From Euryarchaeota archaeon RBG_13_57_23 (GTDB taxonomy: Archaea; Thermoplasmatota; Thermoplasmata; UBA10834): a stretch of 22,873 bases of DNA. The stretch lies in the NCBI GenBank assembly GCA_001800675.1, contig MGVW01000043.1, forward strand, positions 1 through 22,873, read 5' to 3'. The position numbers were made by a program, and so were the translations under genes. This document shows, one piece after another, positions 1 to 6,119 of this stretch (within the stretch, counting starts at the first letter, position 1; each line of letters opens with the position of its first letter). The notes under the pieces are model-generated. The model saw only the letters and a program-made list of their open reading frames with translations, had not been told where the DNA came from and made no database searches.

Positions 1-241
1 TCACGATGATGAGTACAATCATCACGAGTGTGATCACGATTGCCACCACGACATATCCAAGCCAGTGCATCAGGTCATAATCTTCCAGGAGCGGGTCTAT
101 GCCCGCTACCTTCAGGCCACCGACCACAACATTGTTCCACAACAGAGCGATGACAAAGCCGAAGGCCGCGCCCAAGGACACTCCAATCGTCTTTCTCACT
201 TCACTCGCCGACAATTTCCTTTCGTCTGCCAAACAAATCAC
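1..241 (-). CDS. DUF5654-like small membrane protein, 3' end cut by window edge
   Basis: Reading the minus strand from a GTG at 241 gives 80 visible residues that run off the left edge without a stop. Two hydrophobic helices are visible, roughly residues 19-40 and 60-80, separated by a short acidic loop. The first helix carries a GAAFGFVIALLWN stretch, which resembles the archaeal and bacterial DUF5654 family of small two-helix membrane proteins of unknown function. It lies 25 nt downstream of the metallophosphoesterase stop on the same strand, so co-transcription is likely. The start is uncertain: in-frame TTG codons at 232 and 214 are also possible and no strong ribosome binding site separates them. 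Function is unknown. Confidence 0.6.
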   Translation of the reverse strand, partial: MICLADERKLSASEVRKTIGVSLGAAFGFVIALLWNNVVVGGLKVAGIDPLLEDYDLMHWLGYVVVAIVITLVMIVLIIV

Positions 242-266
242 TCTGGGACTCGAAAAACCCTGTCGG

Positions 267-1058
267 TTAATAACGGTTTCGCCCTCTTCGCTTGTGTTCT
301 ATCGGCGCGTAGGTCTGTAGTCTAGCTTCGCGATCCGCTCTCAGCTCACCCACCTTTGGGAACGTTAGAGGCCTCTTCTCTGAGAACATGATTGGCACAA
401 AATCAGACAGTCCGCCTTCCGAAAGGAGCGGGGACATCTTGTCTGCGGAAGGCTGTCCAACGACGTCCGTCCCGTAGGCCAATAGGCTCAAAGCAGGTAG
501 AACAAGCACTCGTCGTGCCTTGTCGTACAAGAAACACCTGTCTTTTAGTGAGGCCCCGATGCTGTCCCTGAGACGTATGGAAGGATGAATGTGACCCATT
601 ATCGTGATTTGATTGTCCAATGTCCCCAAATGACCGTGCAGAATGCGTACTCCGGATACCGTCATCTCACTCCTGATCGGGACGCCGTACTCTTGCAGAA
701 TCGATCCAAGGTAGTTGTCGTGATTGCCCTTGATCACCTCAATCGAAGTCCTCCCGCTCAGTCCTTTGACGAACCGTCGGATATCCTCCCATTCTTGAAC
801 AAGGTTCCTCGAGAAATTGTGCTTCAGATCCCCAGCGACGACCACCTTGGAAGGCGAGACGGCGCGTATCGTCTTGGCCAGATATTCCTCAATCTTCTTG
901 GTTTGAACACGTGGTATGCTCAGGCCTTCGTATTCCAGAGCTGCCTCGACGCCCAAGTGCATGTCAGCGACGACCAGCACATTCTCTTCAGTCAGGAGGG
1001 CTGCCCCTCCCGGAAGGACCTCTACGCCTCGCGCGACTCTACAACCCGGACCAGACAC
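267..1058 (-). CDS. Calcineurin-like metallophosphoesterase (archaeal SbcD-related/YkuE-type)
   Basis: A 263-residue soluble protein with the full dimetal phosphoesterase signature: DMH at 32-34, GD at 76-77, GNHD at 111-114, HGH at 141-143 and GHIHP at 155-159. These residues bind two metal ions and hydrolyse a phosphoester; the substrate cannot be read from the sequence. Length and the absence of the SbcD capping domain fit the stand-alone archaeal family often annotated as SbcD-related or as an ICC-like phosphoesterase, frequently adjacent to DNA repair genes. The start is GTG; a weak TATA-like element near 1083-1093 lies about 30 nt upstream, compatible with a very short leader. It diverges from the YprB-like nuclease gene across a 98-nt gap holding both promoters. 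The C-terminal 70 residues contain no recognisable motif. Confidence 0.85.
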   Translation of the reverse strand: MSGPGCRVARGVEVLPGGAALLTEENVLVVADMHLGVEAALEYEGLSIPRVQTKKIEEYLAKTIRAVSPSKVVVAGDLKHNFSRNLVQEWEDIRRFVKGLSGRTSIEVIKGNHDNYLGSILQEYGVPIRSEMTVSGVRILHGHLGTLDNQITIMGHIHPSIRLRDSIGASLKDRCFLYDKARRVLVLPALSLLAYGTDVVGQPSADKMSPLLSEGGLSDFVPIMFSEKRPLTFPKVGELRADREARLQTYAPIEHKRRGRNRY

Positions 1059-1122
1059 GTTCTTCGAGAGGGGAGGACTTCCTTAACATACTTTTCACCA
1101 TTTTCCTGGCACCCCTGGACTA

Positions 1123-1130
1123 CTTAAATA
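1123..1130 (+). promoter_or_regulatory. TATA box for the YprB-like gene
   Basis: CTTAAATA centred about 30 nt before the ATG at 1157, the spacing expected for a leaderless or near-leaderless archaeal transcript. The minus-strand gene starting at 1058 has its own weaker AT-rich element at 1083-1093 in the same gap. Confidence 0.55.
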
Positions 1131-1156
1131 CCCGCTGTATAGATGCATGACCCAGA

Positions 1157-1921
1157 ATGCTACAGAACACATTCCTTTTGTTGGATGGAATCGGACCTCA
1201 GAGAGAGAGATCTCTCTGGAGGCGAGGGGTTGAGTCGTGGAAGGAGTTTCTCGACGAGGCGCGCGTGCCAGGCATATCGAAGGACAGAAAATTCAGAATG
1301 GATCACGAGCTGGCCCAGGCTCATGACAAGCTCCACTCTGGGGATTCCTCATACTTTGCGAATCACGTCCCGCGAAAGGAACAGTGGCGATGCATTGGGG
1401 ATTTCCGCAGATCGGTTGCCTTCCTTGACATCGAGACAACCGGGGTTTCATACAGGTCGCCCATCACGGTCGTCGGAATCTATGATGGCGCACGCATGCA
1501 CACGCTCGTCAGAGGCCAGAACCTGACAAGAACGAATCTCCAGGGCATCCTGTCTGGGGCGACCATCATGGTCACATTCAACGGCTCGAGCTTCGACATC
1601 CCGATGATCGAGAAACAATTCCCAGGGGTGGTCCCCAGGATCCCACACATCGACCTGAGACACTCCCTGAGACGGCTCGGGTACTCGGGAGGGCTCAAAG
1701 CCATCGAAAGGGAACTGGACATCGTGCGCGACCGTAGAGTTGAGTACATGACGGGGGAAGACGCGGTCTATCTCTGGAATCTCTGGGAACGCCACGGAAA
1801 GAAGAACGCCCTCGACCTTCTCATCGAGTACAACTCCGAAGACTGCAAGAACCTAAAGGCTCTCTCAGAGTTCACCTACCGGAACCTGAAGAGAACGACC
1901 TTCGACGCGGCCAGAGGCTAA
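1157..1921 (+). CDS. YprB-like RNase H-fold (DEDD) exonuclease
   Basis: 254 residues. An N-terminal helix-hairpin-helix-like segment (about 9-31, DGIGPQRE...LWRRGVESW) precedes an RNase_H_2/YprB domain. The DEDD catalytic carboxylates are visible as DIE at 91-93, FNGSSFDIP with Asp147, and YNSEDCKN with Asp229; HIDLRH at 164-169 is also typical. The family is predicted to degrade single-stranded nucleic acid 3' to 5' with two metal ions; this member's substrate is not known. The ATG at 1157 is chosen because a TATA box sits about 30 nt upstream and the hydrophobic start (MLQNTFLLLDGIG) matches the usual start of the archaeal family. The next gene starts 35 nt later. Association with a RecJ-like protein downstream suggests a DNA or RNA turnover role, which is inference. 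Confidence 0.85.
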   Translation: MLQNTFLLLDGIGPQRERSLWRRGVESWKEFLDEARVPGISKDRKFRMDHELAQAHDKLHSGDSSYFANHVPRKEQWRCIGDFRRSVAFLDIETTGVSYRSPITVVGIYDGARMHTLVRGQNLTRTNLQGILSGATIMVTFNGSSFDIPMIEKQFPGVVPRIPHIDLRHSLRRLGYSGGLKAIERELDIVRDRRVEYMTGEDAVYLWNLWERHGKKNALDLLIEYNSEDCKNLKALSEFTYRNLKRTTFDAARG

Positions 1922-1956
1922 AGGTTGAATACGACGACATCTGATAGGGGCTCGGG

Positions 1957-2103
1957 ATGGACGGCATACTTGCACTTCTGGTCGTGCTCGTCGTATTCGC
2001 TCTGTTGATCTTTATGATCAACCGATCGGCGAAAACAATCATGGTGGTTGGGATAATCGTCGTTGCCTATCTTGTGTTGAGGGGTTTGGGAGTACTCGGG
2101 TGA
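1957..2103 (+). CDS. 48-residue two-helix membrane protein
   Basis: A short gene, ATG at 1957 to TGA at 2101-2103. The product is almost entirely hydrophobic: helix 1 about residues 3-20, a short polar turn with NRSAK (21-25), and helix 2 about 27-46. The stop codon lies inside the GGTGAT Shine-Dalgarno sequence of the following DHH gene, whose ATG begins 4 nt later, so translation of the two is probably coupled. Similar tiny membrane proteins sit next to RecJ-like genes in some archaea, but I do not recognise a named family. Ribosome binding for this gene itself is weak (GGGG about 8 nt upstream). Function unknown; the reality of the gene rests on its open frame, its uniform hydrophobicity and the tight junction with its neighbour. 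Confidence 0.6.
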   Translation: MDGILALLVVLVVFALLIFMINRSAKTIMVVGIIVVAYLVLRGLGVLG

Positions 2104-2107
2104 TGAT

Positions 2108-3592
2108 ATGAGCTCGAGCAAGCTACTTGAGTCAATTCCATCTGGTCTGGCTGCCGCTGCGGTCGAAGCAGCCGAGCTGATCAAAGGGGCGTCCTCGGTA
2201 GCCATCGCTTCGCATATAGACGCCGATGGGATTTCGGCAGCTGCGATAGCCGAATCTGCTCTGAGGCGTCAGGGAATCCGAGTCGAAACCGAGTTTCTCA
2301 AGAAACTCGACGAGGACGCGGTGAGACGCGTCAGATCGAAAGGAGCTGACGTTGCCTGGTTCACGGATTTCGGAAGTGGCTCTCTCTCGAAGATTGAAGG
2401 CATGAAGGCGGTCGTGTCAGACCACCACGTGCCGGAGACAGGCTATGGATCCAACGCGCGTAAGGGACAGTCCCTACTTTCGGATTTCAGCAGCGTCGTT
2501 CACGTCAACCCGCAAAGCCACGGAATCTCAGGGGCCTCCGAATTGAGTGGAGCAGGTGCTACATTCCTCGTCGCACTTGCCATGAACAGGGAGAATGTGA
2601 ACCTCGTACATCTGGCAATACTCGGAGCCGTAGGTGACCTGCAGGATCAACGGACCAGGCGTTTGGAAGGTCTGAACCGGGATCTGGTCGCTGAGGCAAC
2701 CCGGGCTGGTTTGATTGAGCCGATGGAGGACATTAGGTATTTCGGCCGCGAGACGAGACCCATTCACAAGCTCCTCGAATATTCGAACGATCCTTTCGTG
2801 CCGAGGATCAGCGGAAGCGAGGATGGCGCAATCGCCTTCCTTCTGGAGCTCGGAATAGAGCTGAAGGAGGGAGATGTCTGGCGAACCTGGGCTGAGCTCT
2901 CGTCCGAAGAGAGGAACAAGATCATCACAGCGCTCCAAGACCACCTGCAGAGCTACAAACGCCGTCCTGAAGTCATAGATAGGCTCGTGGGGGAGGTCTA
3001 TGTGCTCAAGAAGGAACAGAAGGGCACTCCTGTGAGGGATGCGAAAGAGTTTGCCACCCTGCTGAACGCCTGTGGGCGGCATGGTCAGGCCCAGATTGGA
3101 CTCAAGATATGCGAGGGCGACCGGGGAGAGTATCTCGCCCAGGGCATGAACCTTCTGAGGGACCACAGGTCTGCGATAAGCAAAGCGCTCTCCTGGGCCA
3201 AAGGGAGCGGGATAATACGGCTTAGGAACATACAGTTCTTCGACGCCGGCGACGAGATCGAGGACACGATTGTCGGGACCGTAGCGGGTATGTTGCTAGG
3301 GAGCGAGGGTGCGGACAGGACCGCGCCGATGGTGGCCTTCGCAGAATCGACCGAGTATTCGGAAGAGCCCAAGATTAAAGCATCGGCCCGCGGGACGCAG
3401 GAACTGGTGTCTCGGGGTTTGGATCTCTCGAACGCGATCAGGACCGCCGCCGAGAAGGTTGGAGGAATAGGCGGAGGGCACAACATCGCCGCTGGCGCGA
3501 CCATCCCTTCCATCAAAAGGGACGAATTCCTCAGCGCTCTCGACGATATCGTGGGCTCCCAGATACTCAGGCCATCACAGCGACGAGGATAG
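2108..3592 (+). CDS. DHH-family RecJ-like phosphoesterase/exonuclease (archaeal GAN/RecJ type)
   Basis: 494 residues. The N-terminal DHH domain shows HIDADG at 36-41, TDFGSG around 86-91, the signature DHH at 105-107, and LGAVGDLQD further on; the C-terminal DHHA1 domain ends with GGIGGGHNIAAGA around 452-464. Together these are the manganese-binding and substrate-binding motifs of RecJ-like nucleases. Archaeal members of this length include GAN, the exonuclease bound to the GINS complex of the replisome, and RecJ-like RNA/DNA exonucleases; the sequence does not tell me which paralogue this is. The ATG at 2108 follows GGTGAT, an exact match to the archaeal anti-Shine-Dalgarno, which overlaps the stop of the 48-residue upstream gene. 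The last 26 nt overlap the 3' end of the convergent argF gene. Confidence 0.88.
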   Translation: MSSSKLLESIPSGLAAAAVEAAELIKGASSVAIASHIDADGISAAAIAESALRRQGIRVETEFLKKLDEDAVRRVRSKGADVAWFTDFGSGSLSKIEGMKAVVSDHHVPETGYGSNARKGQSLLSDFSSVVHVNPQSHGISGASELSGAGATFLVALAMNRENVNLVHLAILGAVGDLQDQRTRRLEGLNRDLVAEATRAGLIEPMEDIRYFGRETRPIHKLLEYSNDPFVPRISGSEDGAIAFLLELGIELKEGDVWRTWAELSSEERNKIITALQDHLQSYKRRPEVIDRLVGEVYVLKKEQKGTPVRDAKEFATLLNACGRHGQAQIGLKICEGDRGEYLAQGMNLLRDHRSAISKALSWAKGSGIIRLRNIQFFDAGDEIEDTIVGTVAGMLLGSEGADRTAPMVAFAESTEYSEEPKIKASARGTQELVSRGLDLSNAIRTAAEKVGGIGGGHNIAAGATIPSIKRDEFLSALDDIVGSQILRPSQRRG

Positions 3593-4505
3593 CCTTCTGC
3601 GCGTGGAGCCGGTTCTCCGCTTCATCGAACACAACGCTGTTCGGACCGTCGATCACTTCCGCAGCGACTTCTAGCCCTCTGTGTGCCGGGAGACAATGCA
3701 GGAACAGGAAATCCTTCTTCGCTCGTTCCGCCATCTTCACGTTGACCTGGTACGGAAGGAATAATCTCTCGCGCTCGGCCTTCTCCTTCTCCTGTCCCAT
3801 GGAGACCCATGTATCTGTGTATATCACATCCGCGCCCTCGGCAGCCTGGAAGGGATTGGACATGAGCTCCAGCTTGCACCCCTTTGTCTTCGCTATCTCC
3901 TGTGCCTTGGCGAGTATGTCCGCGCTCGGCTTGAAATCCTTCGGGGTAGCCGCACGCATGTTCATTCCGACCAGAGCGGCCCCCAGCAGGAGCGAGTTGC
4001 AGACATTGTTCCCGTCGCCGACATAGGTGAGCTGCAGGCCGGCGAGCTTGCCCTTCTTCTCCATGATCGTCAGCATGTCCGCAGCGCACTGGCATGGGTG
4101 CTCAATGTCGTCCAGGCCGTTTATCACGGGCACGCTGGCGTTCTGCGCCAATTCCCGCATCACCTGGTTGCTGAAAGCCCTGTACATGATCCCGTTCACG
4201 TACCTGCTCAGCACTTGCGCGACATCGGATACGGACTCTCTCTTGCCGATGCTGACCTCGTCCGGGCTGATGTATATTGCCCGTCCCCCCAACTGACCCA
4301 TGCCGACCTCAAAGGATATCCGGGTTCTCAGGCTGGGTTTCTCGAAGACCATCCCCAGCACTTTGCCCTTGAGTGGCTCCTTCTGCCCTTTCTTGTGATC
4401 CTTCTTCATCTTCGCGGCGTTGGAGAGGATTTGTTCAAAATCGTCCTTCATGTCCAGAACAGAGATGATGTCGCGCTTCAACCCATCACCGAGTTCGTCA
4501 AGCAT
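3567..4505 (-). CDS. argF: Ornithine carbamoyltransferase
   Basis: 312 residues, normal length. It joins carbamoyl phosphate to ornithine to give citrulline in arginine synthesis (cytosolic, trimeric or larger). Visible motifs: the carbamoyl-phosphate loop FEKPSLRTR at 54-62, MYRAF near 107-111, HPCQ at 136-139, GDGNNVCNS at 163-171, DTWVSMGQE at 231-239 (ornithine-binding SMG loop, which distinguishes it from aspartate carbamoyltransferase) and HCLPAHRG at 270-277 with the reactive Cys271. The start is the ATG at 4505; no convincing TATA box lies at the expected distance, so it may be read through from the 46-residue Cys-rich gene that ends 57 nt upstream. Its 3' end overlaps the convergent DHH gene by 26 nt. 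No other arginine genes are in the window. Confidence 0.95.
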   Translation of the reverse strand: MLDELGDGLKRDIISVLDMKDDFEQILSNAAKMKKDHKKGQKEPLKGKVLGMVFEKPSLRTRISFEVGMGQLGGRAIYISPDEVSIGKRESVSDVAQVLSRYVNGIMYRAFSNQVMRELAQNASVPVINGLDDIEHPCQCAADMLTIMEKKGKLAGLQLTYVGDGNNVCNSLLLGAALVGMNMRAATPKDFKPSADILAKAQEIAKTKGCKLELMSNPFQAAEGADVIYTDTWVSMGQEKEKAERERLFLPYQVNVKMAERAKKDFLFLHCLPAHRGLEVAAEVIDGPNSVVFDEAENRLHAQKAILVAVMA

Positions 4506-4562
4506 CTGTCGATTCTTAAGGCTTTGCGGACAATCCGCGCATGTAATCCTCGTGCGGGCAGC

Positions 4563-4703
4563 TCAACCGTCGCATCTGGAATGCCCGCATGAAGGACATG
4601 ATTCGCAACCGCATGCGTGAACCGTCCCGCATCCGCACTCAGGACACTGCTCTGCGCGGATATCGCTGCGACGATCGTCTCTCAGCTCGGATGTCAATAG
4701 CAT
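4563..4703 (-). CDS. 46-residue Cys-rich zinc-binding protein resembling the class II ribonucleotide reductase tail
   Basis: A short minus-strand gene, ATG at 4703 and TGA at 4563-4565. The product has eight cysteines at 20, 23, 25, 31, 33, 36, 39 and 44 and His29 and His41. The arrangement CPECG, then GCESCPSCGHSRC, closely resembles the C-terminal zinc-binding module of B12-dependent (class II) ribonucleotide reductases, where CPxCG...GCxxCPxCGxSxC is typical; there it shuttles reducing equivalents to the active site. Here it stands alone behind 19 residues of charged leader, with an in-frame stop upstream, so it is not the end of a longer gene in this window. It could be a stand-alone redox or zinc module, a fragment of a former gene, or an unrelated small zinc finger. 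A TATA-like ATTTGAAT lies about 22 nt before the ATG. Confidence 0.62.
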   Translation of the reverse strand: MLLTSELRDDRRSDIRAEQCPECGCGTVHACGCESCPSCGHSRCDG

Positions 4704-4718
4704 CCCCCGGTGAGCAGA

Positions 4719-4732
4719 ACCATTCAAATGGT
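4719..4732. repeat. 14-bp inverted repeat over the promoter of the 46-residue Cys-rich gene
   Basis: ACCATT-CA-AATGGT, perfect 6-bp arms with a 2-nt centre. It coincides with the TATA-like element placed 16-29 nt upstream of the ATG at 4703 on the minus strand, where a dimeric repressor would block TBP. An operator role is inference. Confidence 0.35.
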
Positions 4733-4820
4733 CATCTGCGTGTGCTCAGGGGTGCGGCGAAAGTGGTCCGCTCCAAACGTATGGCCATGCATTCAGCAAC
4801 AAGCTGTCCCGCTGGTAAGA

Positions 4821-4827
4821 TTTATTA
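4821..4827 (+). promoter_or_regulatory. TATA box for tRNA-His
   Basis: TTTATTA, about 31 nt upstream of the tRNA 5' end, in otherwise GC-rich surroundings. This places the transcription start a few nucleotides before the mature tRNA, as usual for archaeal tRNA genes. Confidence 0.6.
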
Positions 4828-4854
4828 CCGGCAAGCACATGGAGGACTCCCGAT

Positions 4855-4926
4855 GGCCGGGGTGGGGTAGCGGTATCCTTGGGGACTGTGGATCCCTTGA
4901 CCCGGGTTCGAATCCCGGCCCCGGCC
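4855..4926 (+). tRNA. tRNA-His (anticodon GTG)
   Basis: A full cloverleaf can be folded. Acceptor stem GCCGGGG (4856-4862) pairs with CCCCGGC (4919-4925). D arm 4865-4879 with loop containing GG at 4872-4873. Anticodon stem GGGGA/TCCCT (4881-4885 and 4893-4897) encloses loop CTGTGGA, anticodon GTG at 4888-4890, which reads His codons. Variable region is 4 nt. T stem CCGGG/CCCGG with loop TTCGAAT (4907-4913). The discriminator is C73 at 4926 and the base before the acceptor stem is G at 4855, giving the G-1:C73 pair that is the histidyl-tRNA synthetase identity element; here G-1 is genome-encoded. CCA is not encoded (CAG follows). No intron. The D stem has a G-T closing pair and a T-T mismatch at 13-22. 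Confidence 0.93.
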
Positions 4927-4943
4927 CAGGCAGCCGCATCCTT

Positions 4944-5324
4944 CTAAGAGAATCGCGCGCCGCAGTGAGGGCACTGCGCATCAGACTCACCGACTGGCTT
5001 TCCGCAGTTCGGACACTCGTATTCCACAGATTCCTTCTCGGGGGGCGTGGATGGCTCCGGAGCATCCTCATTGGCAATGTAGTCGGAACCGTCCAGCTCG
5101 ACGAGGCTCGTGTCGGAGACGTCGCTGGAGAAGGACGCGAACTCCGTCCCGCACGCCTCGCACTTCGTCTGGCCCGGTGAGACGAGCTCTCCGCAGAACG
5201 GGCACTCGAACTTCACATCCTCGAATGATGCTCCGCATCGAGGGCAAGTCTTCTCCGTGCCAGCGACGGTTTTGCCACACGAAACGCAACCAAAGACAAA
5301 GACAGGAAGCGATTCGTCGCCCAT
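4944..5324 (-). CDS. Triple zinc-ribbon protein (paralogue of the next gene)
   Basis: 126 residues with three CxxC-x10-CxxC zinc ribbons: Cys13/16/27/30, Cys41/44/55/58 and Cys104/107/118/121. An acidic, probably disordered linker (about 62-100) separates ribbons 2 and 3. The first two ribbons align residue for residue with those of the adjacent 218-residue protein, so the two genes look like a tandem duplication. There is no DNA-binding or catalytic domain; such double-zinc-ribbon proteins may mediate protein or nucleic-acid contacts, but I cannot assign a function. The ATG at 5324 is supported by a TATA box (ATTTAATA) about 27 nt upstream, so the mRNA is likely leaderless and the gene has its own promoter. 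Its stop lies 17 nt from the 3' end of the convergent tRNA-His. Confidence 0.8.
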   Translation of the reverse strand: MGDESLPVFVFGCVSCGKTVAGTEKTCPRCGASFEDVKFECPFCGELVSPGQTKCEACGTEFASFSSDVSDTSLVELDGSDYIANEDAPEPSTPPEKESVEYECPNCGKPVGESDAQCPHCGARFS

Positions 5325-5347
5325 GATTCAAAGATGATATTCTGGTC

Positions 5348-5355
5348 TATTAAAT
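5348..5355 (-). promoter_or_regulatory. TATA box for the triple zinc-ribbon gene
   Basis: ATTTAATA on the minus strand, centred about 27 nt upstream of the ATG at 5324; consistent with a leaderless transcript. Confidence 0.6.
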
Positions 5356-5396
5356 GTTTCATCACGAGGTTCGGGCCGCGCAACCAACTGGAAGCC

Positions 5397-6053
5397 CTAC
5401 TTCTTCGCCTTTCCCTTCTTCTCAGGCTTCTTGACGGGCTTCTTCTCCGCCTTCTTCTCGGGTTTCTTCTTCGGAGGTTCTGCCTTCTTTGGCGGCTTAA
5501 CCTTGATCTGCTTCACGGGCTTGGTCTTGACCCCCAGGATCTCAGCTACTGCCTCATCCTCCGGCCCCCTGAACTCGCCCTCGGGGGGCGGCTCCGCGAG
5601 CATTGCTTGACAGTTCGTGCAAGCCTTGGCGGACAGTGGTAGCTTCTCGCCGCACACTGGACAGTCCACCTGGGCCTCCTCCAGTGGGAGGTCGCACCGG
5701 GGGCATCTGTCCTCGTCGCCTCTGATCATCAGGCCACATCCGGGACATGCGACGCGCCGTATGCTTGTCTTCATGTCCTTCAGCTCGTTAGTGATGATGT
5801 TGTCGACGAACTCGTCCATGTCGAAGCCCTCGCTGGACTTCTCCACGTTCTCCGAGAACTTGGCGAGGTCTATCCCGCATGTGGAGCACGCAGTGGCGTT
5901 CCGCCAGATCAGACCGCAGCAGAAGGGGCACTCGAAAAGCGTGCCAGGCCCGAACTGCAGGCCGCATCTGGGACACTCGGAGTCGTTGGACTTCACAATC
6001 CTGCCGCACTTGAAGCAGCTCAGAAAGATGTCCTTGTGCCCCTCTTCCATCAT
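5397..6053 (-). CDS. Four-zinc-ribbon protein with lysine/proline-rich tail
   Basis: 218 residues from the ATG at 6053. Four zinc ribbons: Cys13/16/27/30, Cys42/45/56/59, Cys103/106/117/120 and Cys131/134/145/148. An acidic stretch lies between ribbons 2 and 3 (66-100). The C-terminal 43 residues are made almost only of Lys, Pro, Glu and Ala (KKPEKKAEKK-like repeats), a strongly basic disordered tail that could bind nucleic acid or acidic partners. An in-frame ATG 21 nt upstream (6074) is possible, but the TATA-like TTATTTA at 6075-6081 abuts that codon and lies about 25 nt from 6053; the later start also puts Cys13 exactly where it falls in the 126-residue paralogue. Function unknown. The upstream gene's stop is 66 nt away. 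Confidence 0.8.
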   Translation of the reverse strand: MMEEGHKDIFLSCFKCGRIVKSNDSECPRCGLQFGPGTLFECPFCCGLIWRNATACSTCGIDLAKFSENVEKSSEGFDMDEFVDNIITNELKDMKTSIRRVACPGCGLMIRGDEDRCPRCDLPLEEAQVDCPVCGEKLPLSAKACTNCQAMLAEPPPEGEFRGPEDEAVAEILGVKTKPVKQIKVKPPKKAEPPKKKPEKKAEKKPVKKPEKKGKAKK

Positions 6054-6074
6054 GTCAGGAATTACCTCTCTCAT

Positions 6075-6081
6075 TAAATAA
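6075..6081 (-). promoter_or_regulatory. TATA-like element that decides the start of the four-zinc-ribbon gene
   Basis: TTATTTA on the minus strand, about 25 nt upstream of the second possible ATG (6053) and directly against the first (6074). A leaderless transcript would therefore begin at or near 6053. Confidence 0.5.
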
Positions 6082-6119
6082 CTAATCGAAGGCGCTGCCC
6101 TCCACCGAAGCCAGTCACG

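Noticed and set aside
65..325. Plus-strand open frames opposite the DUF5654-like gene
   Set aside because: The minus-strand frame has membrane-protein character and homologous features; the plus-strand frames have no recognisable features and no promoter.
4526..4538. GCGGA-CAA-TCCGC inverted repeat between the small Cys-rich gene and argF
   Set aside because: A 5-bp stem in GC-rich sequence is expected by chance often enough that I do not call it a feature.
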